Shown one piece after another: positions 40,601 through 51,498 of a stretch of 64,000 bases of DNA (position 1 is the stretch's first letter; each line of letters opens with the position of its first letter). A program made the position numbers and the translations under genes. The notes beneath the pieces are model-generated. The model ran no database searches, was not told where the DNA came from, and saw only the letters and a program-made list of their open reading frames with translations. The DNA comes from Dipteronia dyeriana (Eukaryota; Streptophyta; Magnoliopsida; Sapindales; Sapindaceae): contig CM065296.1 of the NCBI GenBank assembly GCA_032871835.1, positions 54,217,288-54,281,287 on the forward strand, given 5' to 3'.

Positions 40601-41095
40601 CCGTGACTTGAGATCTGGATGACAACTATGCTCTTAGACTCAGATCCTTCTTGGGGGTGGTAGCCCGACCAAGGCATCAAGAGGGATATCTAGTTATTTC
40701 TTGGTCTTGAGTTCTGGATGACAACTATGCTCTTACATTTAGATCCTTATTGGGGGTGGTAGCCCGACCAAGGCATCAGGAGCGCTATCTAGCTATTTCC
40801 TGGTCTTGAGATCTGGATGGCCAATATGCTCTTACACTCAGATCCTTCTTAGGGCTGGTAGCCAGACCAAGGCATCAGGTTCGCTACCTAACTATTTCCT
40901 AGTCTTAAGATTTGGATGGCAACTATGCTCTTACTCTAAGAACCTTCTTGGGGGTGGTAGCCCGACCAAGGCATCAGGTGCGCTACCTATCTATTTCCTA
41001 GTCTTAAGATTTGGATGGCAACTATGCTCTTACTCTAAGAACCTTCTTGGGGGTGGTAGCCCGACCAAGGCATCAGGAGCGCTATCTAGCTATTT
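36728..41095 (+). repeat. 8.59-kb large duplication, copy 2 (truncated)
   Basis: This stretch follows 28,140-32,690 with offsets of 8,588 and then 8,393. Differences are few, for example CTTGTCGGTGG at about 37,929 against CTTGGCGGTGG. About two monomers are missing near 38,640, where CAAGAGCGCTACCTAG runs directly into the GTTATTTCC monomer. At about 40,890 another 99-bp-class segment differs: the CATTTATT monomer present at about 32,524 is replaced by a second copy of its neighbour. The copy ends at a hybrid monomer at about 41,096. Confidence 0.78.
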
Positions 41096-42064
41096 CAAAG
41101 TCTTGGGATCTGGATGGCAACTATGCTCTTACACTCAAATCCTTCTTAGTTGTGGTAACCCGACAAAGGCATCAGGAGCGCTACCTAGCTATTTCCTGGT
41201 CTTGTGATCTGGATGGAAACTATGCTCTTACACTCAGACCCTTCTTGGGGATGGTATCCCGACCAAGGCAACAAGAGCGCTACCTAGCTATTTCCTGGTC
41301 TTGAGATCTGGATGACAAGTATGCTCTTACACTGAGACCCTTCTTGGGGGTGGTAGCCCGACCAAGGCATCATGTGCGCTTCCTAGCTATTTCCTTGTCT
41401 TGAGATTTTTGATGACAACTATGCTATTACACTAAGACCTTTCTTGGGGGTGGTAGCCGGACCAAGGCATCAGGAGCGCTACAAAGCTATTTCCTGGTCT
41501 TGAGATCTGGATGGCAACTATATTCTTACACTCAGATCCTTATTATGGGTGGTTGCCCGACCAAGGCATTAGGAGCTCTACCTAGCTTTTTCCTGGTCTT
41601 GAGTTTTATATGACAACTATGCTCTTACATTTAGATCCTTCTTGGGGGTGGTATCCCGACCAAGGCATCAGGAGCGCTATCTAGCTATTTCTTGGACTTA
41701 AGATCTGGATGGCAACTATGCTCTTACACTCAGATCCTTCTTAGGGGTGGTAGCCCAACCAAGGCATTAGGTTCGCTACCTAGTTATTTCCTAGTCTTGA
41801 GATCTGGATGGCATTTATTCTCTTACACTAAGAACCTTCTTGTTGGTGGTAGCCTGACCAAGGCATTAGAAGCGCTATCTAGCTATTTCATGGTCTTGAG
41901 ATCTAGATGACAACTATGCTTTTACACTCAGACTCTTCTTGGGGGTGGTTGCCCGACCAAGGCATTAAGAGCTCTACCTAGCTTTTTCCTGGTCTTGAGT
42001 TTTATATGACAACTATGCTCTTACATTTAGATCCTTCTTGGGGGTGGTATCCCGACCAAGGCAT
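41096..42064 (+). repeat. Rearranged segment copied from about 39 kb
   Basis: At about 41,096 the sequence switches inside one monomer (CTATTTCAAAGTCTTGGG, seen nowhere else) and then follows 38,934-39,780 with an offset of about 2,162 (open frames at 39,530 and 41,692). At about 41,948 it jumps to the GGTTGCCCGACC / GAGTTTTATATGAC monomers also found at 39,390-39,500. At about 42,063 it jumps again into a type resembling 26,054. Three switches within 1 kb make this the most mosaic part of the array. Confidence 0.7.
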
Positions 42065-45000
42065 CAGGTTCGCTGCCTAGCTATTTCCTAGTCTTGAGAT
42101 CTGGATGGCATTTATTCTCTTACACAAAGAACTTTCTTGTGGGTGGTAGCCCGACCAAGGCATCAGGTGCGCTACCTATCTATTTCCTAGACTTAAGATT
42201 TGGATGGCAACTATGCTCTTACTCTAAGAACCTTCTTGGGGGTGGTAGCCCGACCAAGGCATCAGGAGCGCTATCTAGCTATTTCATGGTCTTGGGATCT
42301 AGATGACAACTATGCTTTTACACTCAGACCCTTCTTGGGGGTGGTAGCCCGACCAAGGCATCAGCAGCGCAATCTATCTATTTCCTGGTCCTGAGATCTG
42401 GATGGCAACTATGCTCTTACACTCAGTTCCTTCTTAGGGGTGGTAGCCCAACCAAGGCAATAGGAGCGCTACCTAGCTATTTCCTGGTCTTGAGATCTGG
42501 ATGACAGCATTGCTCTTACACTCGGTAGCCCGACCAAGGCATCAGGAGCGCTTCCTAGCTATTTTCTGGTCTTGAGATCAGGATGGCAACTATGGTCTTA
42601 CACTCAAATCATTCTTAGTTGTGGTAGCCCGACAAAGGCATCAGGAGCGCTACCTAGCTTTTGTCCTGGTCTTGAGATCTAGATGACAACTATGCTTTTA
42701 CACTCAGACCCTTCTTTTGGGTGGTAGCCCGACCACAGCATCAGCAGCGCTATCTAGCTATTTCCCTGTCCTAAGATCTGGATGGCAACTACGCTCTTAC
42801 ACTCAGTTCCTCCTTAGGGGTGGTAGGCCGACCAAGACATTAGTAGCGCTACCTAGCTATTTCCTAGTCTTGAGACCTGGATGACAACTATGCTCTTACA
42901 CTTGGTAGCCCGACCAAGGCATCAGGAGCGCTTTCTAGCTATTTCCTGGTCTTGAGATCTGGATGGCTACTATGGTCTTACACTCAAATCCTTCTTAGTT
43001 GTGGTAGCCCGACAAAGGCATTAGGAGCACTACCTAGCTATTTCCTGGTCTTGTGATCTGGATGGCAACTATTCTCTTACACTCAGACACTTCTTGGGGG
43101 TGGTAGCCCGACCAAGGCAACAAGAGTGCTACGTAGCTATTTCCTGGTCTTGAGATCTGGATGACAACTATGCTCTTACTTTCAGACCCTTCTTGGGGGT
43201 GGTAGCCCGACCAAGGCAACAAGAGCGCTACCTAGCTATTTACTGGTCTTGAGATCTGGATGACAACTATGCTATTACACTCAGACCTTTCTTGGGGGTG
43301 GTAGCCCGACCAAGGCATCAGGAGGGATATCTAGCTATTTCCTGTTCTTGAGATCTGAATGGCAACTATGCTCTTACACTCAGATCCTTCTTAGGGGTGG
43401 TAGCCAGACCAAGGCATAAGGTTCGCTACCAAGCTATTTCCTAGTCTTGAGATCTGGATGGCATTTATTCTCTTACACTAAGAACCTTCTTGTGGGTGGT
43501 AGACCGATTAAGGCATCAGGTGCGCTACCTATCTATTTCCTAGTCTTAATATCTAGGTGGAAACTATGCTCTTACTCTAAGAACCTTCTTGGGGGTGGTA
43601 GCCCGACCAAGGCATCAGGAGCGCTATCTAGCTATTTCATGGTCTTGAGATCTAGATGACAACTATGCTTTTACACTCAGACCATTCTAGGGGGTGGTAG
43701 CCCGACCAAGGCATCAACAACACTATCTAGCTATTTCCTGGTCCTGAGATCTGGATGGCAACTATGCTCTTACACTCAAATCCTTCTTAGGGGTAGTAGC
43801 CCGACCAAGGCATTAGGAGCGCTACCTAGCTATTTCCTTGTCTTGAGATCTGGATGACAACTATGCTCTTACACTCGGTAGCCCGACCAAGGCATCAGGA
43901 GCGCTTCCTAGCTATTTTCTGGTCTTGAGATCTGGATGGCAACTATGGCTTACACTCAAATCCTTCTTAGTTGTGGTAGCCCGACCAAGGCAACAAGAGC
44001 GTTATCTAGCTATTTCTTGGGGGTGGTAGCCCGACAAAGGCATCAGGAGCGCTACCTAGCTATTTCCTGAACTTGTGATCTGGATGGCAACTATTCTCTT
44101 ACTTTCAGGCCCTTCTTTGGGGTGGTAGCCTGACCAAGGCAATAGGAGCGCTACCTAGCTATTTACTGGTCTTGAGATCTGGATGACAACTATGCTCTTA
44201 CACTCAGACCCTTCTTAGGGGTGGTAGCCCGACCAAGGCATCAGGAGGGATATCTAGCTATTTCCTGGTCTTGAGATCTGGATGGCAACTATGCTCTTAC
44301 ACTCAGATCCTTCTTAGGGGTGGTAGCCAGACCAAGGCATCAGGTTCGCTACCTAGCTATTTCCTAGTCTTGAGATCTAGATGGCATTTATTCTCTTACA
44401 CTAAGAACCTTGTTGTGGGTGGTAGCCTGACCAAGGCATCAGCAGCGCTATCTAGCTATTTCCAGGTCCTGAGATCTGGATGGCAACTATGCTCTTACAC
44501 TCAGTTCCTTCTTAGGGGTGGTAGCCTGACTAAGGCATTAGGAGCGCTACCTAGCTATTTCCTGGTCTTGAGATCCGGATGACAACTATGCTCTTACACT
44601 CGGTAGCCGGACCAAGGCATCAGGAGCGCTTCCTAACTATTTCCTGGTCTTGAGATCTGGGTGGCAACAATGCTCTTTCACTCAGACCCTTCTTAGGGTG
44701 GTAGCTCGACCAAGGCAACAGGAGCGCTACCTAGCTATTTCCTGGTCTTGAGATATGGACGACAACTATGCTCTTACACTCGGACCCTTCTTGGGGGTGG
44801 TAGCCCGACCAAGGCATCAGGAGAGCTATCTAGCTATTTCTTGGTCTTGAGATCTGGATGTTAACTATGCTCTTACAGTCAGACCCTTCTTGGAGGTGTT
44901 AGCCCGACCAAGGCATCGGGAGGGCTATCTAGCTATTTCCATGACTTGAGATCTGGATGACAACTATGCTCTTAGACTCAGATCCTTCTTCGGGGTGGTA

Positions 45001-46035
45001 GCCCGACCAAGTCATCAGGAGGGATATCTAGCTATTTCCTGGTCTTGAGATCTGGATGACAACTATGCTATTACAGTCAGACCCTTCTTGGAAGTGTTAG
45101 CCCGACCAAGGCATCAAGAGGGCTATCTAGCTATTTCCTTGTCTTGATATCTGGATGACAACTATGCTCTTACAATCAGACCCTTCTTGGGGGTGGTAGC
45201 CCGACCAAGGCAACAGGAGCGCTACCTAGCTTTTTCCTGGTCTTGTGATCTAGATGGCAACTATGCTCTTACACTCAGACACTTCTTAGAAGTGGTAACC
45301 CGACCAAGGCAACAGGAGCGCTACCTAGCTATTTACTGGTCTTGAGATTTGGATGACAACTTATGCTCTTACTTTTAGACCCTTCTTGGGGGTGGTATCC
45401 CGACCAAGGCAACAGAAGCGCTGCCTAGCGATTTACTGGTCTTGAGATCTGGATGACAACTATGCTCTTACACTCAGACCCTTCTTGGGGGTGGTAGCCC
45501 AACCAAGGCATTAGGAGGGATATCTAGCTATTTCTTGGTCTTGAGATCTGGACGGCAACTATGCTCTTACACTCAGATCCTTCTTAGGGGTGGTAGCCAG
45601 ACCAAGGCAACAGGAGCGCTACCTAGCTATTTACTGGTCTTGAGATCTGGATGACAACTATGCTCTTACACTCAGACCCTTCTTAGGGTTGGTAGCCCGA
45701 CCAAAGCATCAGGAGGGATATCTAGCTATTTCCTGGTCTTGAGATCTGGATGGCAACTATGCTCTTACTCTAAGAACCTTCTTGGGGGTGGTAGCCCGAC
45801 AAAGGCATCAGGAGCGCTACCTAGCTATTTCCTGGTCTTGTGATCTGGATGGCAACTATTCTCTTACTTTCAGGCCCTTCTTGGGGGTGGTAGCCCGACC
45901 AAGGCAACATGAGCGCTACCTAGCTATTTACTGGTCTTAAGATCTGGATGACAACTATGCTCTTACACTCAGACCCTTCTTGGGGGTGGTAGCCCGACCA
46001 AGGCATCAGGAGGGATATCTAGCTATTTCCTGGTC
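42065..46035 (+). repeat. Mosaic of right-family monomers
   Basis: The left part resembles 26,054-26,890. Short monomers sit at about 42,523, 42,903, 43,876 and 44,601. Length defects include a 1-bp loss at about 43,947 (ACTATGGCTTAC), a 49-bp deletion at 44,014 and a 1-bp gain at about 45,361 (CAACTTATGC). The block 44,870-45,360 resembles 27,290-27,780 and 36,740-37,230 (GGAGGTGTTAGCCCG, then GTAACTCG or GTAACCCG monomers). No other sequence type is seen. Confidence 0.68.
43929..44076 (+). repeat. Truncated monomer of about 50 bp
   Basis: The distance between successive GATCTGG landmarks here is 148 bp (43,929 to 44,077), equal to a 98-bp monomer plus one of 50 bp. The joint at 44,014-44,020 reads TTTCTTGGGGGTGG, fusing the end of one unit (TATTTCTTGG) to the middle of the next (CTTCTTGGGGG). 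The deletion removes 49 bp between two TTCTTGG heptamers, a microhomology-type junction. It is the only unit of this length I found. Confidence 0.85.
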
Positions 46036-47700
46036 TTGAGATCTGGATGGCAACTATGCTCCTACACTCAGATCCTTCTTAGGGGTGGTAGCCAGACCAA
46101 GGCATCAGGTTCGCTACCTAGCTATTTCCTAGTCTTGAGATCTGGATGGCATTTATTCTCTTACACTAAGAACCTTCTTGTGGGTGGTAGCCCAACCAAG
46201 GCATCAGGTGCGCTACCTATCTAATTCCTAGTCTTAAGATCTGGGTGGCAACTATGCTCTTACTCTAAGAACCTTCTTGGGGGTGGTAGCCCGACCAAGG
46301 CATCAGCAGCGCTATCTAGCTATTTCCAGGTCCTGAGATCTGGATGGCAACTATGCTCTTACACTCAATTCCTTCTTAGGGGTGGTAGCCCGACTAAGGC
46401 ATTAGGAGCGCTACCTAGCTATTTCCTGGTCTTGAGATCCGGATGACAACTATGCTCTTACACTCGGTATCCCGACCAAGGCATCAGGAGCGCTTCCTAA
46501 CTATTTCCTGGTCTTGAGATCTGGGTGGCAACAATGCTCTTTCACTCAGACCCATCTTAGAGTGGTAGCCCGACCAAGGCAACAGGTGCGCTACCTAGCT
46601 ATTTCCTAGTCTTGAGATCTGGATGGCATTTATTCTCTTACACTAAGAACCTTCTTGTGGGTGGTAGCCCAACCATGGCATCAGGTGCGCTACCTATCTA
46701 TTTCCTAGTCTTAATATCTGGGTGGCAACTATGCTCTTACTCTAAGAACCTTCTTGGGGGTGGTAGCCCGACCAAGGCATCAGGAGCGCTATCTAGCTAT
46801 TTCATGGTCTTGGGATCTACATGACAACTATGCTTTTACACTCAGACCCTTCTTGGGGGTGGTAGCCAGACCAAGGCAACAGGAGCGCTACCTAGCTTTT
46901 TCCTGGTCTTGTCATCTAAATGGCAACTATGCTCTTACACTCAGACACTTCTTAGGGGTGGTAACCCGACCAAGGCAACAGGAGCGCTACCTAGCTATTT
47001 ACTGGTCTTGAGATTTGGATGACAACTATGCTCTTACTTTTAGACCCTTCTTGAGGGTGGTAGCCCGACCAAGGCAACAGGAGCGCTGCCTAGCTATTTA
47101 CTGGTCTTGAGATCTGGATGACAACTATGCTCTTACACTCAGACCCTTCTTGGGGGTGGTAGCCCGACCAAGGCATTAGGAGGGATATCTAGCTATTTCT
47201 TGGTCTTGAGATCTGGATGGCAACTATGCTCTTACACTCAGATCCTTCTTAGGGGTGGTAGCCAGACCAAGGCAACAGGAGTGCTACCTAGCTATTTACT
47301 GGTCTTGAGATCTGGATGACAACTATGCTCTTACACTCAGACCCTTCTTGGGGGTGGTAGCCCGACCAAGGCATCAGGAGGGATATCTAGCTATTTCCTG
47401 GTCTTGAGATCTGAATTGCAACTATGCTCTTACTCTAAGAACTTTCTTGGGGGTGGTAGCCCGACAAAGGCATCAGGAGCGCTACCTAGCTATTTCCAGG
47501 TCTTGTGATCTGGATGGCAACTATTCTCTTACTTTCAGGCCCTTCTTGGGGGTGGTAGCCCGACCAAGGCAACATGAGCGCTACCTAGCTATTTACTGGT
47601 CTTGAGATCTGGATGACAACTATGCTCTTACACTCAGACCCTTCTTGGGGGTGGTAGCCCGACCAAGGCATCAGGAGGGATATCTAGCTATTTCCTGGTC
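46036..47700 (+). repeat. 17-monomer higher-order repeat, unit 1 (1,665 bp)
   Basis: This unit starts at the monomer with TGCTCCTACACTCAG preceding the CATTTATT monomer. Equivalent starts occur at 47,701, 48,772, 49,835 and 51,499. The length equals sixteen 99-bp monomers plus one 82-bp monomer less 1 bp. It holds one short monomer (46,465) and the GTCATCTAAATGG monomer at about 46,911. Confidence 0.85.
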
Positions 47701-48771
47701 TTGAGATCTGGATGGCAACTATGCTCCTACACTCAGATCCTTCTTAGGGGTGGTAGCCAGACCAAGGCATCAGGTTCGCTACCTAGCTATTTCCTAGTCT
47801 TGAGATCTGGATGGCATTTATTCTCTTACACTAAGAACCTTCTTGTGGGTGGTAGCCCAACCAAGGCATCAGGTGCGCTACCTATCTAATTCCTAGTCTT
47901 AAGATCTGTGTGGCAACTATGCTCTTACTCTAAGAACCTTCTTGGGGGTGGTAGCTCGACCAATGCATCAGCAGCGCTATCTAGCTATTTCAAGGTCCTG
48001 AGATCTGGATGGCAACTATGCTCTTACACTCAGTTCCTTCTTTGGGGTGGTAGCCCGACTAAGGCATTAGGAGCGCTACCTAGCTATTTCCTGGTCTTGA
48101 GATCCGGATGACAACTATGCTCTTACACTCGGTATCCCGACCAAGGCATCAGGAGCGCTTCCTAACTATTTCCTGGTCTTGAGATCTGGGTGGCAACAAT
48201 GCTCTTTCACTCAGACCCATCTTAGGGTGGTAGCCCGACCAAGGCAACAGGTGCGCTACCTAGCTATTTACTGGTCTTGAGATTTGGATGACAACTATGC
48301 TCTTACTTTTAGACCCTTCTTGGGGGTGGTAGCCTGACCAAGGCAACAGGAGCGCTGCCTAACCATTTACTGGTCTTGAGATCTGGATGACAACTATGCT
48401 CTTACACTCAGACCCTTCTTGGGGGTGGTAGCCCGACCAAGGCATTAGGAGGGATATCTAGCTATTTCTTGGTGTTGAGATCTGGATGGCAACTATGCTC
48501 TTACATTCAGATCCTTCTTAGGGGTGGTAGCCAGACCAAGGCAACAGGAGCGCTACCTAGCTATTTACTGGTCTTGTGATCTGGATGGCAACTATTCTCT
48601 TACTTTCAGGCCCTTCTTGGGGGTGGTAGCCCGACCAAGGCAATATGAGCGCTACCTAGCTATTTACAGGTCTTGAGATCTGGATGACAACTATGCTCTT
48701 ACACTCAGACCCTTCTTGGGGGTGGTAGCCCGACCAAGGCATCAGGAGGGATATCTAGCTATTTCCTGGTC
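47701..48771 (+). repeat. 11-monomer higher-order repeat, unit 2 (1,071 bp)
   Basis: This is a shortened version of unit 1: exactly 594 bp (six monomers) are missing. Following the monomer order, about four monomers are gone where CAGGTGCGCTACCTAGC runs into TATTTACTGG (about 48,260), and two more where CTATTTACTGG runs into TCTTGTGATCTGG (about 48,568). The short monomer at 48,130 is kept. Confidence 0.78.
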
Positions 48772-49834
48772 TTGAGATCTGGATGGCAACTATACTCCTA
48801 CACTCAGATCCTTCTTAGGGGTGGTAGCCAGACCAAGGCATCAGGTTCGCTACCTAGCTATTTCCTAGTCTTGAGATCTAGATGGCTCTTACACTAAGAA
48901 CCTTCTTGTGGGTGGTAGCCCGACCATGGCATCAGGTGCGCTACCTATCTATTTCCTAGTCTTAATATCTGGGTGGCAACTATGCTCTTACTCTAAGAAC
49001 CTTCTTGGGGGTGGTAGCCCGACCAAGGCATCAGCAGCGCTATCTAGCTATTTCCAGGTCCTGAGATCTGGATGGCAACTATGCTCTTACACTCAGTTTC
49101 TTCTTTGGGGTGGTAGCCCGACTAAGGCATTAGGAGCGCTACCTAGCTATTTCCTGGTCTTGAGATCCGGATGACAACTATGCTCTTACACTCGGTATCC
49201 CGACCAAGGCATCAGGAGCGCTTCCTAACTATTTCCTGGTCTTGAGATCTGGGTGGCAACAATGCTCTTTCACTCAGACCCATCTTAGGGTGGTAGCCCG
49301 ACCAAGGCAACAGGTGCGCTACCTAGCAATTTCCTAGTCTTGAGATCTGGATGGCATTTATTCTCTTACACTAAGAACCTTCTTGTGGGTGGTAGCCCGA
49401 CCATGGCATGAGGTGCGCTACCTATCTATTTCCTAGTCTTAATATCTGGGTGGCAACTATGCTCTTACTCTAAGAACCTTCTTGGGGGTGGTAGCCCGAC
49501 CAAGGCATCAGGAGCGCTATCTAGCTATTTCATGGTCTTGGGATCTACATGACAACTATGCATTTACACTCAGACCCTTCTTGGGGGTGGTAGCCAGACC
49601 AAGGCAATAGGAGCGCTACCTAGCTTTTTCCTGGTCTTGTCATCTAAATGGCAACTATGCTCTTACACTCAGACACTTCTTAGGGGTGGTAACCCGACCA
49701 AGGCAACAGAAGCGCTACCTAGCTATTTACTGGTCTTGAGATTTGGATGACAACTATGCTCTTACACTCAGACCCTTCTTGGGGGTGGTAGCCCGACCAA
49801 GGCATCAGGAGGGATATCTAGCTATTTCCTGGTC
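48772..49834 (+). repeat. 11-monomer higher-order repeat, unit 3 (1,063 bp)
   Basis: This unit has the same net size as unit 2 apart from an 8-bp deletion in its CATTT monomer (91-bp unit from 48,875). The six missing monomers are different ones: here the loss appears as one step at about 49,745-49,770, where the GAGATTTGGATGAC monomer runs directly into ACTCAGACCC and the CATCAGGAGGG monomer. It also keeps the CATTT / CATGGTCTTGGGATC segment that unit 2 lacks. Confidence 0.78.
48875..48965 (+). repeat. 91-bp monomer with an 8-bp deletion
   Basis: The reading GATCTAGATGGCTCTTACAC lacks ATTTATTC, which is present in all other CATTT-type monomers I compared. The unit is 91 bp and the unit-to-unit spacing of the 11-monomer repeat drops from 1,071 to 1,063 accordingly. 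A 1-bp identity (C) flanks the loss. Confidence 0.85.
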
Positions 49835-51498
49835 TTGAGATCTGGATGGCAACTATGCTCCTACACTCAGATCCTTCTTAAGGGTGGTAGCCAGACCAAG
49901 GCATCAGGTTCACTACCTAGCTATTTCCTAGTCTTGAGATCTTGATGGCATTTATTCTCTTACACTAAGAACCTTCTTGTGGGTGGTAGCCCAACCAAGG
50001 CATCAGGTGCGCTACCTATCTAATTCCTAGTCTTAAGATCTGGGTGGCAACTATGCTCTTACTCTAAGAACCTTCTTGGGGGTGGTAGCTCGACCAAGGC
50101 ATCAGCAGCGCTATCTAGCTATTTCCAGGTCCTGAGATCTGGATGGCAACTATGCTCTTACACTCAGTTCCTTCTTAGGGGTGGTAGCCCGACTAAGGCA
50201 TTAGGAGCGCTACCTAGCTATTTCCTGGTCTTGAGATCCGGATGACAACTATGCTCTTACACTCGGTATCCCGACCAAGGCATCAGGAGCGCTTCCTAAC
50301 TATTTCCTGGTCTTGAGATCTGGGTGGCAACAATGCTCTTTCACTCAGACCCATCTTAGGGTGGTAGCCCGACCAAGGCAACAGGTGCGCTACCTAGCAA
50401 TTTCCTAGTCTTGAGATCTGGATGGCATTTATTCTCTTACACTAAGAACCTTCTTGTGGGTGGTAGCCCGACCATGGCATGAGGTGCGCTACCTATCTAT
50501 TTCATGGTCTTGGGATCTACATGACAACTATGCATTTACACTCAGACCCTTCTTGGGGGTGGTAGCCAGACCAAGGCAACAGGAGCGCTACCTAGCTTTT
50601 TCCTGGTCTTGTCATCTAAATGGCAACTATGCTCTTACACTCAGACACTTCTTAGGGGTGGTAACCCGACCAAGGCAACAGAAGCGCTACCTAGCTATTT
50701 ACTGGTCTTGAGATTTGGATGACAACTATGCTCTTACTTTTAGACCCTTCTTAGGGGTCGTAGCCCGACCAAGGCAACAGGAGAGCTGCCTAGCTATTTA
50801 CTGGTCTTGAGATTTGGATGACAACTATGCTCTTACTTTTAGACCCTTCTTGGGGGTGGTAGCCCGACCAAGGCAACAGGAGCGCTGCCTAGCTATTTAC
50901 TGGTCTTGAGATCTGGATGACAACTATGCTCTAACACTCAGACCCTTCTTGGGGGTGGTAGCCCGACCAAGGCATTAGGAGGGATATCTAGCTATTTCTT
51001 GGTCTTGAGATCTGGATGGCAACTATGCTCTTACACTCAGATCCTTCTTAGGGGTGGTAGCCAGACCAAGGCAACAGGAGCGCTACCTAGCTATTTACTG
51101 GTCTTGAGATCTGGATGACAACTATGCTCTTACACTCAGACCCTTCTTGGGGGTGGTAGCCCGACCAAGGCATCAGGAGGGATATCTAGCTATTTCTGGT
51201 CTTGAGATCTGGATTGCAACTATGCTCTTACTCTAAGAACCTTCTTGGGGGTGGTAGCCCGACAAAGGCATCAGGAGCGGTACCTAGCTATTTCCTGGTC
51301 TTGTGATCTGGATGGCAACTATTCTCTTACTTTCAGGCCCTTCTTGGGGGTGGTAGCCCGACCAAGGCAACATGAGCGCTACCTAGCTATTTACTGGTCT
51401 TGAGATCTGGATGACAACTATGCTCTTACACTCAGACCCTTCTTGGGGGTGGTAGCCCGACCAAGGCATCAGGAGGGATATCTAGCTATTTCCTGGTC
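49835..51498 (+). repeat. 17-monomer higher-order repeat, unit 4 (1,664 bp)
   Basis: This unit has nearly the same length as unit 1 but different content. One monomer is skipped at about 50,500, where CTACCTATCTATTT runs into CATGGTCTTGGG. One GAGATTTGGATGAC monomer is present twice, at about 50,710 and 50,810, the first with TTAGGGGTCGTAG. A 1-bp loss lies at about 51,196 (CTATTTCTGG). The gain and the loss cancel in length. Confidence 0.78.

Noticed and set aside
28140..41095. The large duplication read as certain biology
   Set aside because: Kept as a finding but not as certain. Satellite arrays are prone to assembly duplication and collapse, and the sequence alone cannot exclude that.
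40806..41207. A 133-codon open frame with four 33-residue repeats
   Set aside because: It lies over the rearranged end of the 8.59-kb copy and uses a TTG start. Its equivalent at 32,413 ends at a different place, and no selection for openness is visible.
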